Shown: positions 1 to 6,731 of the stretch, piece by piece
Numbering within the stretch: the stretch's first letter is position 1
Layout: each line of letters starts with the position of its first letter
Virus record (IMG/VR): IMGVR_UViG_3300044684_000094
Location: 1 to 36,028 of that record
DNA length: 36,028 nucleotides
Strand: one strand, 5' to 3'
From: a virus
Position numbers and translations under genes: made by a program
Notes under the pieces: generated by a model
The model's database searches: none
Told to the model about the DNA's origin: nothing
What the model saw: only the letters and a program-made list of their open reading frames with translations

Positions 1-2
1 AT

Positions 3-113
3 GTAGCCGATGGTCGTAAACAAATCGGATGGTCACGCGATGCCGTTCGATTGGCGCATTGCGAAGGTGTAATGCGTACGTGGATGTACCGTAAAGAACA
101 TGAATCCAACTAG
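3..113 (+). CDS. 3' end of an unidentified gene cut by the window edge
   Basis: An open frame enters from the left edge and ends at TAG 111-113, giving 36 residues that finish in WMYRKEHESN. The stop overlaps the Shine-Dalgarno of the next gene (taggag, 111-116), as expected for consecutive operon genes. Too little remains to name a family; it could be the tail of an early recombination or replication gene. Confidence 0.55.
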   Translation, partial: VADGRKQIGWSRDAVRLAHCEGVMRTWMYRKEHESN

Positions 114-122
114 GAGATAGCA

Positions 123-677
123 ATGCTTACCATTGAAAACACGCAATGCGAAATTAATGCAGTAACGCCGGTTGCTTGCAAGATCGGGGAATCGTACGAA
201 ACGAAGATTTCGCTTAGCTTAGTGCTAGTCACATTGGCTAGTCACCTTGATGAGATGGAACCAGGCCTACGCAAGGCTCTGTACAAAAAAGTAGCTAAGG
301 CCAAGCGTGTACAGGATGATGATCAAGGAGAATTGCTACAAGGTGCTGATGACAACCTAATTGAGCCTCGATTTGCTGGCAAGATTCCATCCATAAAGTG
401 GGATGACGTGTTGGAAGGCTACACCGTAACCATAGGATCTGGCCTCACAGCTACCGATCCGCGTGTATTCTCTGGAGTTAAGTTAAAGAACTTTGAGATC
501 CAGGCACAGAACGGCGGAACTATCAAAATGAAGTTCAGTGGTCTATTCGAAGCAGATCGAGAGACGAAGGGATTTTTATGCGAATGTCTGCGTCAGACGT
601 TACAGTTTTCTATGCATCCGCCAGGCGATGTTCAGACTGAACTTGTACAGCAAGAAGAATTCGAGGAAGTGGATTAA
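123..677 (+). CDS. Unknown early protein with a strongly acidic C-terminus (SSB-like tail)
   Basis: A 184-residue protein with a good ribosome site (taggag, 6 nt upstream). I do not recognise the family. The N-terminal half is helical and mixed in charge. The centre (about residues 85-160) alternates hydrophobic and polar residues in a beta-rich pattern. The last nine residues are QQEEFEEVD, an acidic tip like those used by single-stranded DNA-binding proteins to recruit partners. It lies a few genes upstream of a RusA-like resolvase. A role in DNA annealing or recombination is inference from tail and context; no catalytic motif is visible. Single-strand binding or an unrelated accessory function are both possible. 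Confidence 0.8.
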   Translation: MLTIENTQCEINAVTPVACKIGESYETKISLSLVLVTLASHLDEMEPGLRKALYKKVAKAKRVQDDDQGELLQGADDNLIEPRFAGKIPSIKWDDVLEGYTVTIGSGLTATDPRVFSGVKLKNFEIQAQNGGTIKMKFSGLFEADRETKGFLCECLRQTLQFSMHPPGDVQTELVQQEEFEEVD

Positions 678-724
678 TCCATCGTTGTAGCGTGCCGGCG
701 CTATATCCGGCTTTGGAGCTAGAC

Positions 725-1261
725 ATGAACGACACAACGAAGAAGACGATGACGTTGGAGGAAGTTTCCACGGAATTGCTTGAATATGAAGAACTGGCAG
801 AAACGCCGAATGAAAAGCGTGGTTATCGTCGTATGCGAGAAGCCATCGACGCCCACCTATCCGCGCAGCGTGAGTTACTGCCCATTGGAAATGCCGACTA
901 CATCCCGCCGGTGGAAGATGTCGAGTTCCTGCACGTTGACAATCTTAGCCATTCGGCGCAGCGCAAGGGCGAGGCGGTGGCGTGGCGCCATAATCGAACG
1001 CATTGTCTCTACGAAACCAAAGATGATGTGCCGCTAGCGGATGGTGACGAATGGGCTGAGCCGCTCTACACCGCACCACCCACTCCTCGCGTGGAGGTGA
1101 CGGAGGAGATGGTGAATCGCGCGTGTCAGGCGTTTTTCGTCGGCAATGTGCGAAAACCATGGCCGTGGCGCGAAACGCAAGACATGGACGAACCTGATGC
1201 TGTTTTCGCGCAGATGCGCGCCGCCCTCGAAGCCGCGCTATCGGAGAAAGGTCATGGGTAA
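725..1261 (+). CDS. Modular phage accessory protein with AIDAHLSAQR and ALEAALSEKGH segments
   Basis: I place the start at ATG 725 because ggag (715-718) sits 6 nt before it; an upstream in-frame GTG at 692 has no such site and lies in a small hairpin. The 178-residue product begins MNDTTKKTMTLEEV, then has an AIDAHLSAQRE segment, a central region with WRHNRTHCLYETKDD and EPLYTAPP, and a C-terminal helix ending ALEAALSEKGHG. Such proteins are common mosaics in proteobacterial phages and have no known function. The first segment recurs in the minus-strand gene at 29,780-30,289 and the last one, at DNA level, in the minus-strand gene at 29,606-29,779. Confidence 0.8.
   Translation: MNDTTKKTMTLEEVSTELLEYEELAETPNEKRGYRRMREAIDAHLSAQRELLPIGNADYIPPVEDVEFLHVDNLSHSAQRKGEAVAWRHNRTHCLYETKDDVPLADGDEWAEPLYTAPPTPRVEVTEEMVNRACQAFFVGNVRKPWPWRETQDMDEPDAVFAQMRAALEAALSEKGHG
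1223..1256 (+). repeat. 34-bp perfect dispersed repeat, copy 1
   Basis: These 34 bases are identical to the reverse complement of 29,611-29,644. They encode ALEAALSEKGH and include the ggagaaagg ribosome site and ATG of the following ORF, so the copied unit is a gene end plus the translation start of the next gene. Confidence 0.9.
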
Positions 1262-1310
1262 GCACATTCCTGATTACCTAGTAGGCGCGCCGGGAGGGAC
1301 TAAATCGTGA
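1254..1310 (+). CDS. Possible 18-residue coupled ORF
   Basis: ATG 1254 follows ggagaaagg at ideal spacing, overlaps the stop of the preceding gene, and reads MGKHIPDYLVGAPGGTKS before TGA, which overlaps the GTG start of the next gene (GTGA). The same translation start on the minus strand drives a DUF551-like gene, so this may be a remnant or a coupling peptide. It is too short to confirm. Confidence 0.3.
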   Translation: MGKHIPDYLVGAPGGTKS

Positions 1311-1558
1311 TCGTCATCAAAGGCGTAAAAGAATATGCAAAGTGCGAATGCTGCGACAACTTTGCAACAATCATCAATGCCGGAAAGCTGGACTGGGATT
1401 GGTTCACCCAATATCTGCCGCGCACTTATCACTACTGCGCAAAGCACAATAACTCACCTGATAGAGAATATATGTGGCAACAGTCGCAGATACCTAACAA
1501 TAAGTCCGTTGGCAGAGGCAGGCGAGGACCTAAGAACAAGGTAGATATAAAACCATGA
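1307..1558 (+). CDS. Small cysteine-rich unknown protein
   Basis: An 83-residue protein starting at GTG with a purine-rich site (gggaggg) 8-14 nt upstream. It has KCECC near residue 13 and YHYCAKH near residue 45, spacing that could hold one zinc ion, and a basic tail (GRGRRGPKNK). No family is recognised. A 72-nt gap follows, holding only two overlapping micro-ORFs of 16 and 18 codons; the second (ATG 1578) ends in an ATGA overlap with the next gene. Confidence 0.7.
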   Translation: MIVIKGVKEYAKCECCDNFATIINAGKLDWDWFTQYLPRTYHYCAKHNNSPDREYMWQQSQIPNNKSVGRGRRGPKNKVDIKP

Positions 1559-1630
1559 CTAAACACACCCACAAGACATGCGCGCCTATGTCGCCAGCAA
1601 GTTAGGCGATGAAATATCGGAGATAAGCCC

Positions 1631-2068
1631 ATGAGCCGACGTTTCGGAAAAGACTCCGAACTTGTCAAAGCGCTTAATAGCTCCAAGACGAACGTAGAAT
1701 CGATTCCAATACTTCCGCCTGATCAATGCCAGGAAGAGAACTGTAGGAGCCTCAGAACGGGTTCCACGCGCCTTCCCGATGGATCTATGGAGCATACCTA
1801 TGGGCGAGGTAAGGCGGCCATCCATATCCGCGATAAGCGTGGCAATTTCGTATTCGCGACATGCCAATCCTGCTACATGAAACGCCTCGAAGCATCCGGC
1901 AAGGATCAGCTCTCACAAGTAAAGATCGAGGGCATTACTGCGCCGCAGCGTGAAATGGGCTTCCAGCCTGGCGCACCGAAGTCCTTGGCCGATCATTTGC
2001 GCGAATGGGAAGATCAATGGGCGGATGAGTGGGTGGCCAATCATCAGAAGGATGACAACTATGACTAA
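1631..2068 (+). CDS. Unknown protein with a CX4C...CX2C zinc-like knuckle
   Basis: A 145-residue protein with ggagat upstream of ATG 1631. Cysteines at about 33 and 38 (CQEENC) and at about 77 and 80 (CQSC) could bind one zinc ion. The region between them (GRGKAAIHIRDKRGNFVFA) is predicted beta. The C-terminus is acidic and tryptophan-rich (EWEDQWADEW). It overlaps the next gene by 8 nt, so translation is probably coupled. No named family. Confidence 0.75.
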   Translation: MSRRFGKDSELVKALNSSKTNVESIPILPPDQCQEENCRSLRTGSTRLPDGSMEHTYGRGKAAIHIRDKRGNFVFATCQSCYMKRLEASGKDQLSQVKIEGITAPQREMGFQPGAPKSLADHLREWEDQWADEWVANHQKDDNYD

Positions 2069-2321
2069 TAAGGCTCAGGCTGGCATAAACGGGCTATTAG
2101 AATTCGCTATTCGGTTCAACAAATGGGCAGATGAACAGAAAAAACCGCTTAGCCTTGATGCGATTATGAATCGATGGGGGGTTAGTTATGCTACAGCTCA
2201 TCGATGGCGTAACGCATGGCTTGCGGCGAATGGACTTTATCAAGATCCGATCAATCCTTGGATAGGTCGCCGTCGAAAATTCAATCCATCGAAAAAGGAA
2301 GATGAACAATGCCAATCGTAA
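2061..2321 (+). CDS. Small helix-turn-helix protein
   Basis: The start is ATG 2061, which overlaps the stop of the preceding gene; an upstream ATG at 1950 in the same frame would lie inside that gene and lacks support. The 86-residue product has a clear helix-turn-helix near residues 31-54: LSLDAIMNRWGVS, then YATAHRWRNAW as recognition helix. Basic residues follow (GRRRKFNPSKK). It could be an early transcription regulator or a DNA-binding replication accessory; no effector domain is present. The window's other regulator (32,247-32,480) is of a different, Cro-like type. Confidence 0.75.
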   Translation: MTNKAQAGINGLLEFAIRFNKWADEQKKPLSLDAIMNRWGVSYATAHRWRNAWLAANGLYQDPINPWIGRRRKFNPSKKEDEQCQS

Positions 2322-2842
2322 ATAAAGCCAACTACATCGAGTGTCCCTCGTGCAATAAGTGGATGCACAGAACTGCAGAAATGGATGTAAAACGACCTGA
2401 TCATATGCTGTTTTCTCCAGAATCATTTCTTGATGAAAATCGCGCTGTCATATGCCAGGATTGCTACGAGAGGGCGGATGGATCTAATAGGGACGCGGTG
2501 CAGAAGGCTGTTAGTGATGCAGTGATGGATGGCGTTGGGATGTACAAAACGGAATATGTTTCGCCACAGCAATTTAATCGGGACATAGTGGAAGCTTGCG
2601 CGAATGCTGGAGGAGTGGGACAACCAGCTGGACAAGGCGTGTATACGCAGGAAGGTCAGCGCAAGTTGGCAGAACAAGCAAAATCGCTTGACGTCCCAGT
2701 CGCGCGCGCGAAATTGGAGATGCCTACGGAGTATGAGCACGATAGATTCATGATTGATTACTTGGTCAGTGACGGTTCTGATGGCGATAGTATTCAGTTT
2801 GCACTGAATAAGTTCGTCGAGCGGCGGAATGCGAAGCTATGA
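2309..2842 (+). CDS. Unknown protein with an N-terminal zinc ribbon
   Basis: A 177-residue protein with aagga 9 nt before ATG 2309. Two cysteine pairs (CPSC at about 13-16 and CQDC at about 49-52) form a treble-clef or ribbon-like site. A helical stretch (about 58-110) and an acidic C-terminal helix follow. It overlaps both neighbours (13 nt upstream, 4 nt downstream), so it belongs to a tightly coupled early operon. No function assigned. Confidence 0.75.
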   Translation: MPIVNKANYIECPSCNKWMHRTAEMDVKRPDHMLFSPESFLDENRAVICQDCYERADGSNRDAVQKAVSDAVMDGVGMYKTEYVSPQQFNRDIVEACANAGGVGQPAGQGVYTQEGQRKLAEQAKSLDVPVARAKLEMPTEYEHDRFMIDYLVSDGSDGDSIQFALNKFVERRNAKL

Positions 2843-3021
2843 GTTTCTCAGAGTTCACTCCCGAACAGATTCGAGAACTATGGCTGCATGCGTGGAATGA
2901 AGCCAAGAAGCATGCGGATATGTGCTATCCGCCAGACTGGCAGCATCGAATCGCATACATGCGTCACTTCAGGAACAAGCTTGAAAAAGATTTCGCTGCA
3001 ATGATTGGGGAATATCGATGA
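2839..3021 (+). CDS. Small helical unknown protein
   Basis: Sixty residues, with ATGA overlaps at both ends. The sequence is rich in aromatics and charge (EFTPEQIRELWLHAWNEAK) and probably entirely helical. Its position directly before the RusA-like gene suggests an early DNA-metabolism accessory, but no motif is recognised. Confidence 0.7.
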   Translation: MSFSEFTPEQIRELWLHAWNEAKKHADMCYPPDWQHRIAYMRHFRNKLEKDFAAMIGEYR

Positions 3022-3491
3022 ACGCGCCTTCGTACATCGGCCGCGTGATCGTTCTTCCGTATCCAGTGAGCTCTAATCGCTACTGGCGAAGCTTCGTTCC
3101 AAAGGGCCACAGTCGAGCCATCGTGACGCGCAGCGATGAAGCGAAAAGCTACATCGCGACGGTACGCAAGCTGCTGATGGTTGCTGGCTTGAGCAAGCCG
3201 CTTGATGGCTGGGTGTATGTACGTATGCGGCTGTATCCGAACCGTCCGCAGGACTGGGCCAAGCGCGCTCAGAAAGACCCGGATGGTTGGGAGATGAGCG
3301 TGCAGTGCCTTGACGTGGGAAACTGCGAGAAGGTGCTTAGCGACGCTCTCAATGGCATCGTATGGCACGACGACAAGCAGATACGCTTGATGATCCTTGA
3401 GCGAATGTCGCCGGATGAGCATGGCGAGCGACTCACGCTCGAAGTGATGAAAGATCCAACGCCACTCGTGCAGGAAGGACTATTCGCATGA
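3018..3491 (+). CDS. rusA: RusA-like Holliday junction resolvase
   Basis: RusA-family enzymes cut Holliday junctions as metal-dependent dimers and process branched replication or recombination intermediates before packaging. The 157-residue product has the family layout: N-terminal PYPVSSNRYWR, a central LDVGNCEKVLSDALNG block (residues 98-113) and HDDKQI (117-122). D99, K105, D109 and D118/D119 match the conserved acidic and lysine positions. The second aspartate of the classical DxDN motif is Gly101 here, a substitution that may alter metal binding. It is coupled by ATGA overlaps to the genes on both sides. The last gene before the early terminator is a usual place for it. Confidence 0.88.
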   Translation: MNAPSYIGRVIVLPYPVSSNRYWRSFVPKGHSRAIVTRSDEAKSYIATVRKLLMVAGLSKPLDGWVYVRMRLYPNRPQDWAKRAQKDPDGWEMSVQCLDVGNCEKVLSDALNGIVWHDDKQIRLMILERMSPDEHGERLTLEVMKDPTPLVQEGLFA

Positions 3492-3685
3492 GCTGGAACT
3501 ACCAGCCGCCTAAATCGCAGGGCTCCTATCTGGTGGTGGAGAAACCATGGCGCCATATCGTCGTTGCGTATTACTGCCCGATCATGGCAAGGCCTTGGTC
3601 CATCCACGGAAGGTGGTACGACTTAGGTGCGGTAGAGGCTTGGGATTACTTGCCCGATTTGCCGCCTGCGCCAGTTGACAAATGA
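3488..3685 (+). CDS. Small DUF551-like unknown protein
   Basis: A 65-residue product that overlaps the resolvase gene by ATGA. The tail AWDYLPDLPPAP resembles the W-x-P-L-P ending of DUF551-type phage proteins, and the body carries several tryptophans. The true DUF551-like gene in this window is at 29,416-29,613. It is the last gene before the terminator at 3,757. Function unknown. Confidence 0.65.
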   Translation: MSWNYQPPKSQGSYLVVEKPWRHIVVAYYCPIMARPWSIHGRWYDLGAVEAWDYLPDLPPAPVDK

Positions 3686-3756
3686 TCGACCGTTGCTATC
3701 CTTACCCCACGCCTCAGTATCTCCATGGTTTCCCCCTGTGCATGAAACTTGAGCCG

Positions 3757-3794
3757 ACCCCTGCCCATCGGGAGATGCGCGGGGGTTATTTTTT
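3757..3794 (+). terminator. Rho-independent terminator ending the early operon
   Basis: acccctgc (3757-3764) pairs with gcgggggt (3779-3786), 8 bp with one G-T, followed by tatttttt. It sits 70 nt after the last early gene and before the first late gene. Confidence 0.85.
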
Positions 3795-3853
3795 GTGTAA
3801 AGTCTGTCTAGAGCATTCCGCTCGGCCCAATATCATCTCGCGAGGATAGGTCC

Positions 3854-4018
3854 ATGAAGAAGGCATACAGCAAGGGTGGCGACAAGCGGTCTTCCGCACC
3901 GCAGAACACGGCCACTGGTTCGGGCAGTCGCCCGATGGGCAGCAAGTTCAAGATTCCGACCACTGAGCCGAAGAATGAACGGACCATGGAACGGGCGCCA
4001 AAGGGTTGGCTGAAGTAA
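3854..4018 (+). CDS. Small basic unknown protein, first late gene
   Basis: A 54-residue ORF with gaggatagg 4-12 nt before ATG 3854. It is rich in Lys, Arg, Ser and Pro and low in hydrophobics (MKKAYSKGGDKRSS to RAPKGWLK), so probably disordered and nucleic-acid binding. It stands alone between the early terminator and the structured non-coding block before the terminase. I do not recognise a family. Confidence 0.65.
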   Translation: MKKAYSKGGDKRSSAPQNTATGSGSRPMGSKFKIPTTEPKNERTMERAPKGWLK

Positions 4019-4084
4019 TCGGATTTGGGTGAAGTACACAGGCTGATGTGGAATAGGCGGGTTCTGCCCCGTAAAACCATCTAG

Positions 4085-4352
4085 GTCCCGATATGAGGCA
4101 GATGCCGGAGATCAGCACCGGCCACCCAATTGAATAGCCACTGCTTCCGTGCTGACGAGCTGTCGGCAGTGGCACAGGCCTAGCCCCTCCTGAAACTGGG
4201 GCGAACAAATTCGATGTGGATGATTGATCCCTGTAACCTGCTGCGATTCTAGGATGTGGTGGCAGCCGATCATTCCTGAATGGAGCCGCAATCCTAACTG
4301 CGGTGGCGGGCGCAGAAAGTTAGAGGCGCTGACTGCTAGGAAAGACTAGCGA
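4085..4352 (+). ncRNA. Hairpin-rich non-coding block upstream of tRNA-Gly and terminase
   Basis: No convincing ORF lies between 4019 and 4358 on either strand; the minus-strand frames here lack ribosome sites. Perfect short helices follow one another: gccgg/ccggc (4104-4108 with 4118-4122), gccactgc/gcagtggc (4137-4144 with 4166-4173), gcccc/ggggc (4183-4187 with 4198-4202), tgatc/gatca (4225-4229 with 4268-4272) enclosing ctgc/gcag (4238-4241 with 4262-4265), ccgca/tgcgg (4286-4290 with 4299-4303) and gctag/ctagc (4335-4339 with 4346-4350). The tRNA begins 9 nt later. A structured RNA processed from the late transcript is the inference; precise ends are unknown. Confidence 0.45.
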
Positions 4353-4358
4353 CAATTC

Positions 4359-4432
4359 GCGAGCTTGGCCGAGTGGCTAGGCAATAGCCTTCCAAGCTAT
4401 CCATGAGGGTTCGATTCCCTCAGCTCGCTCCA
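4359..4432 (+). tRNA. tRNA-Gly (anticodon UCC), CCA encoded
   Basis: A full cloverleaf: acceptor gcgagct/agctcgc (4359-4365 with 4422-4428), D stem gcc/ggc, anticodon stem atagc/gctat around loop cttccaa (anticodon TCC), variable loop ccat, T stem gaggg/ccctc around ttcgatt, discriminator T and genome-encoded CCA at 4430-4432. It reads GGA and, by wobble, GGG. It sits inside the late transcript, 25 nt before the small terminase gene, so it must be excised by processing. Confidence 0.93.
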
Positions 4433-4457
4433 CCCGTTGAGTGGTTACCAACAAACT

Positions 4458-4712
4458 ATGGCCGCTAGAACGCTTCGACCCAAACATACGGATGAGATCC
4501 GGCTAAAGATTCAAACCTCGGTCATTCTCAACCGGCTTACGAGGCACCTTATGGGTGAGATAACCCTTACCCCGGCACAGGTCAGGTCAGCAGAGATTTT
4601 GTTAAAGAAATCAATCCCCGACCTTTCGGCGGTTGAACTTACTGGAAAGGATGGAGGGGAGCTTAAGGTAGGCATTAGCGTCTCCTTCAAGGATCCCGAA
4701 GGTGCAGGTTGA
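4458..4712 (+). CDS. Terminase small subunit (likely)
   Basis: I use ATG 4458 (84 residues); a TTG at 4437 would add seven residues starting 5 nt after the tRNA, and neither start has a clear ribosome site. The family recognises the packaging site and loads the large subunit. The sequence has a basic start (MAARTLRPKHTDEIR), a helical core (SVILNRLTRHLMGE, then LTPAQVRSAEILLKKSIPDLSAVEL) and a short beta end. This matches small packaging proteins seen directly before PBSX-type large terminases. The 11-nt overlap with the large subunit supports the call; homology is judged by eye. Confidence 0.72.
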   Translation: MAARTLRPKHTDEIRLKIQTSVILNRLTRHLMGEITLTPAQVRSAEILLKKSIPDLSAVELTGKDGGELKVGISVSFKDPEGAG

Positions 4713-5973
4713 AGTCGTCGCCCCGACGAAGCTTCAGTTTCTATACCGTCCCAAGCGGTACAAGGTGGCTTACGGCGGTCGTGGCGCAGCTAAGAGCTGG
4801 GCCTTTGCAGACGCCATCCTGGTCAAGGGCCTGGAGAAGCCCATACGCATTCTGTGCGCCCGCGAGTATCAGAACTCGATAGCCGAGTCAGTCCATCATC
4901 TGCTGTCTGACCGCATTCGAGCGTTAGGCCTGGAAGGTCTATATGAACCCCTTCAGTCGGTCATACGGGGGAAGAACGGTACTGAGATCGTGTTCTCCGG
5001 CCTTCGGGTCAATCCCAATAACCTCAAATCCTTCGAAGGGTGCGACATCTGCTGGGTTGAAGAGGCCCAGAACGTGTCTAAGCGCTCCTGGAACGTCCTG
5101 ACGCCCACCATCCGTAAGCCTGGATCTGAGATATGGGTGAGCTTCAATCCGGAGCTTGAGACCGATGAGACCTACCAGCGGTTCGTTCTCAATCCACCGG
5201 AGAATGCCATTTGCCAGGCAGTAAGCTGGCGTGACAACCCATGGTTTACGGCAGAGCTTGAAGCAGAGCGTCAGGATTGCCTGAAGCGGGATGAGGACGA
5301 GTACCTGACCATCTGGGAGGGTAAGTGCCGGGTGGCCCTGGAAGGCGCTGTATACGCCCGTGACCTACGAGACCTCATTGCCCGTAATGGAGTGCTCAAG
5401 GTTCCCTATGACCGCTCAAAGCCCGTACATACGGCCTGGGACCTTGGCTGGGGCGATTCCATGGCTATCGTGATCTTCCAGCAGATAGGCTATGAGTACC
5501 GGTTCCTGGGATACATCGAGGGGCGTCATATGACAACCTATGACTACGTCCTGGAGCTGAAAAAGCTGCCCTACATCTATGGCCACCACTACGGACCCCA
5601 TGATGGGGTCAATGGCAATATCGGCTCTGGCACGAGCTGGGAGCAGGACATAAAGACCTATTTCCAGACCCCGCACGTCCATATCAACCCACAGACGGAC
5701 GAAGCAACGCAAATTGCTGCGGTGCGCAATGTTCTGTCCAAATCGGTGTTTGATGAAGCTGGAACCGTGGAATTGCGCAATCGATTGGCTCGATACGTCT
5801 ACGGTCAGCATGCTGACGGATCATCGACCCGCGTACCGATCCATAATGCTGCCAGCCATGGCGCCAAAGCCCTAGCCACCATGGCTATCGGCTACAGCGA
5901 GGGCCATGACAAGCCCAAGATCAAAGTCGGCAGCACTTCCGCCCCATCAACCTCTTCTTGGATGGCGTCATGA
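4702..5973 (+). CDS. terL: Terminase large subunit
   Basis: The packaging motor ATPase and headful nuclease. GTG start at 4702, with aagga upstream; 423 residues, a normal length. Walker A is GGRGAAKS (25-32), Walker B is ICWVEEAQ with the catalytic glutamates at about 120-121, and coupling motif SFNP follows at about 147-150. The C-terminal RNase H-like nuclease begins with TAWDLGWGDS (244-253), giving D247 as a metal ligand. This pattern is the Terminase_3 (PBSX/P22-like) family. The gene overlaps the small subunit by 11 nt and the next ORF by ATGA, so translation is coupled. Confidence 0.95.
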   Translation: MQVEVVAPTKLQFLYRPKRYKVAYGGRGAAKSWAFADAILVKGLEKPIRILCAREYQNSIAESVHHLLSDRIRALGLEGLYEPLQSVIRGKNGTEIVFSGLRVNPNNLKSFEGCDICWVEEAQNVSKRSWNVLTPTIRKPGSEIWVSFNPELETDETYQRFVLNPPENAICQAVSWRDNPWFTAELEAERQDCLKRDEDEYLTIWEGKCRVALEGAVYARDLRDLIARNGVLKVPYDRSKPVHTAWDLGWGDSMAIVIFQQIGYEYRFLGYIEGRHMTTYDYVLELKKLPYIYGHHYGPHDGVNGNIGSGTSWEQDIKTYFQTPHVHINPQTDEATQIAAVRNVLSKSVFDEAGTVELRNRLARYVYGQHADGSSTRVPIHNAASHGAKALATMAIGYSEGHDKPKIKVGSTSAPSTSSWMAS

Positions 5974-6083
5974 CTACCTTCCGTTTCTGGCATACCCCTA
6001 AATCGCCATGGCGCTTGGTCTTCGGTGGTTATGGAAACGATAAGCCGAGGCTTCGCTACAAGTGGCCGGAATACGCCCGATGA
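5970..6083 (+). CDS. 37-residue coupled ORF after terminase
   Basis: ATG 5970 overlaps the terminase stop (ATGA) and the product (MTTFRFWHTPKSPWRLVFGG, ending RLRYKWPEYAR) ends in another ATGA overlap. The composition is strongly basic and aromatic. No family is known; the double overlap is the main support for it being translated. Confidence 0.5.
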   Translation: MTTFRFWHTPKSPWRLVFGGYGNDKPRLRYKWPEYAR

Positions 6084-6217
6084 GCGATCTAGACCGCATC
6101 AAGCCCATTATTCGACATAATTCAAGCTGTCTGGGCATTCAATGGCCATGGCTATGTACAGGCCAAATGGCATGGGGATTTGGCGCGTGATGAGCTACAA
6201 GCTTTGCCGACTGGTTA
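6080..6217 (+). pseudogene. Small ORF with an apparent +1 frameshift
   Basis: ATG 6080 (ATGA overlap) reads MSDLDRIKP up to a CCC codon at 6104-6106. In the original frame it goes on for 27 odd residues to TGA 6190. In the +1 frame it continues LFDIIQAVWAFNGHGYVQAK and ends at TAA 6217 after ELQALPTG, which reads like a normal protein, though it has no start codon of its own. CCC followed by A is a plausible site for a +1 slip, so this may be programmed frameshifting, a real mutation or a sequencing error. The unshifted ORF and a 17-codon ORF (6190-6243) also keep ATGA spacing to the GroES-like gene. Confidence 0.5.
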
Positions 6218-6239
6218 AATCCATTCCGGAGTACAAGGC

Positions 6240-6512
6240 ATGAACCTGAAACCCATCTATAACCGTCTGGTGGTAAAGCGGGATGATCGCCTGACGAAGA
6301 CCGAGAGCGGCATCCTCCTAGCCCTGAAGGAGACCAACGACCGTAATGAGCTGACGCCGGAAGGTACGGTCCTGGCTATCGGTCACGATGTCCATGATGT
6401 GGCAGTGGGAAATCGCGTGATTTTCCGTAAGATGTCAGGTACGGAAGTCAAGGTGGATGGCCAGGATTTGTTGGTCATGACCGAGGACGACGTAATCGCC
6501 ATCATCGCCTAA
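6240..6512 (+). CDS. GroES-like co-chaperonin, copy A
   Basis: GroES heptamers cap GroEL; some phages bring their own to fold coat protein. The 90-residue product has the whole fold: IYNRLVVKRDD at the start, a mobile loop with the hydrophobic patch ILL (SGILLALKE, about 23-31), GTVLAIGHD (43-51), VGNRVIFRKMSG and the closing DDVIAIIA. It lies between terminase and portal, in the head-assembly part of the late operon. A second, divergent GroES-like gene is at 13,474. No GroEL partner is in the window, so host GroEL is the presumed partner. Confidence 0.9.
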   Translation: MNLKPIYNRLVVKRDDRLTKTESGILLALKETNDRNELTPEGTVLAIGHDVHDVAVGNRVIFRKMSGTEVKVDGQDLLVMTEDDVIAIIA

Positions 6513-6524
6513 AGGGGAAGTGCT

Positions 6525-6731
6525 ATGGCTAAGGTACGGTTTATCGATGGTCCGTTGAAGGGTTCAAACGGGGAGGTATCCGATGAGCACTACAGGCTGG
6601 TTACGGGCACGTCGCTGAATGCCCCAGTGGAGTATCCAGGACAGTTACCGGTTTACGTGCATTACGTGATATCGGGTCGGATCAATGACATTCATTTGGC
6701 CAAGCTAGCGCCTGAGGAAAAGGCTGCTTGA
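6525..6731 (+). CDS. Small unknown late protein
   Basis: Sixty-eight residues, with aaagggg upstream of ATG 6525. The opening MAKVRFIDGPLKGSNGEV suggests a compact beta fold. It is followed without a gap by the next ORF (TTGA overlap). Function unknown. Confidence 0.7.
   Translation: MAKVRFIDGPLKGSNGEVSDEHYRLVTGTSLNAPVEYPGQLPVYVHYVISGRINDIHLAKLAPEEKAA

Noticed and set aside
1555-1634. Two overlapping micro-ORFs (16 and 18 codons)
   Set aside because: Too short and without ribosome sites; only stop/start overlaps support them.
4040-4085. Possible second tRNA remnant (a gggttctgcccc stretch near 4058-4072)
   Set aside because: No matching acceptor or anticodon stems could be built around it.
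3808-4208. Minus-strand ORFs of 68-90 codons upstream of the tRNA
   Set aside because: They overlap the small basic late gene or the hairpin block, lack ribosome sites and have no recognisable features.
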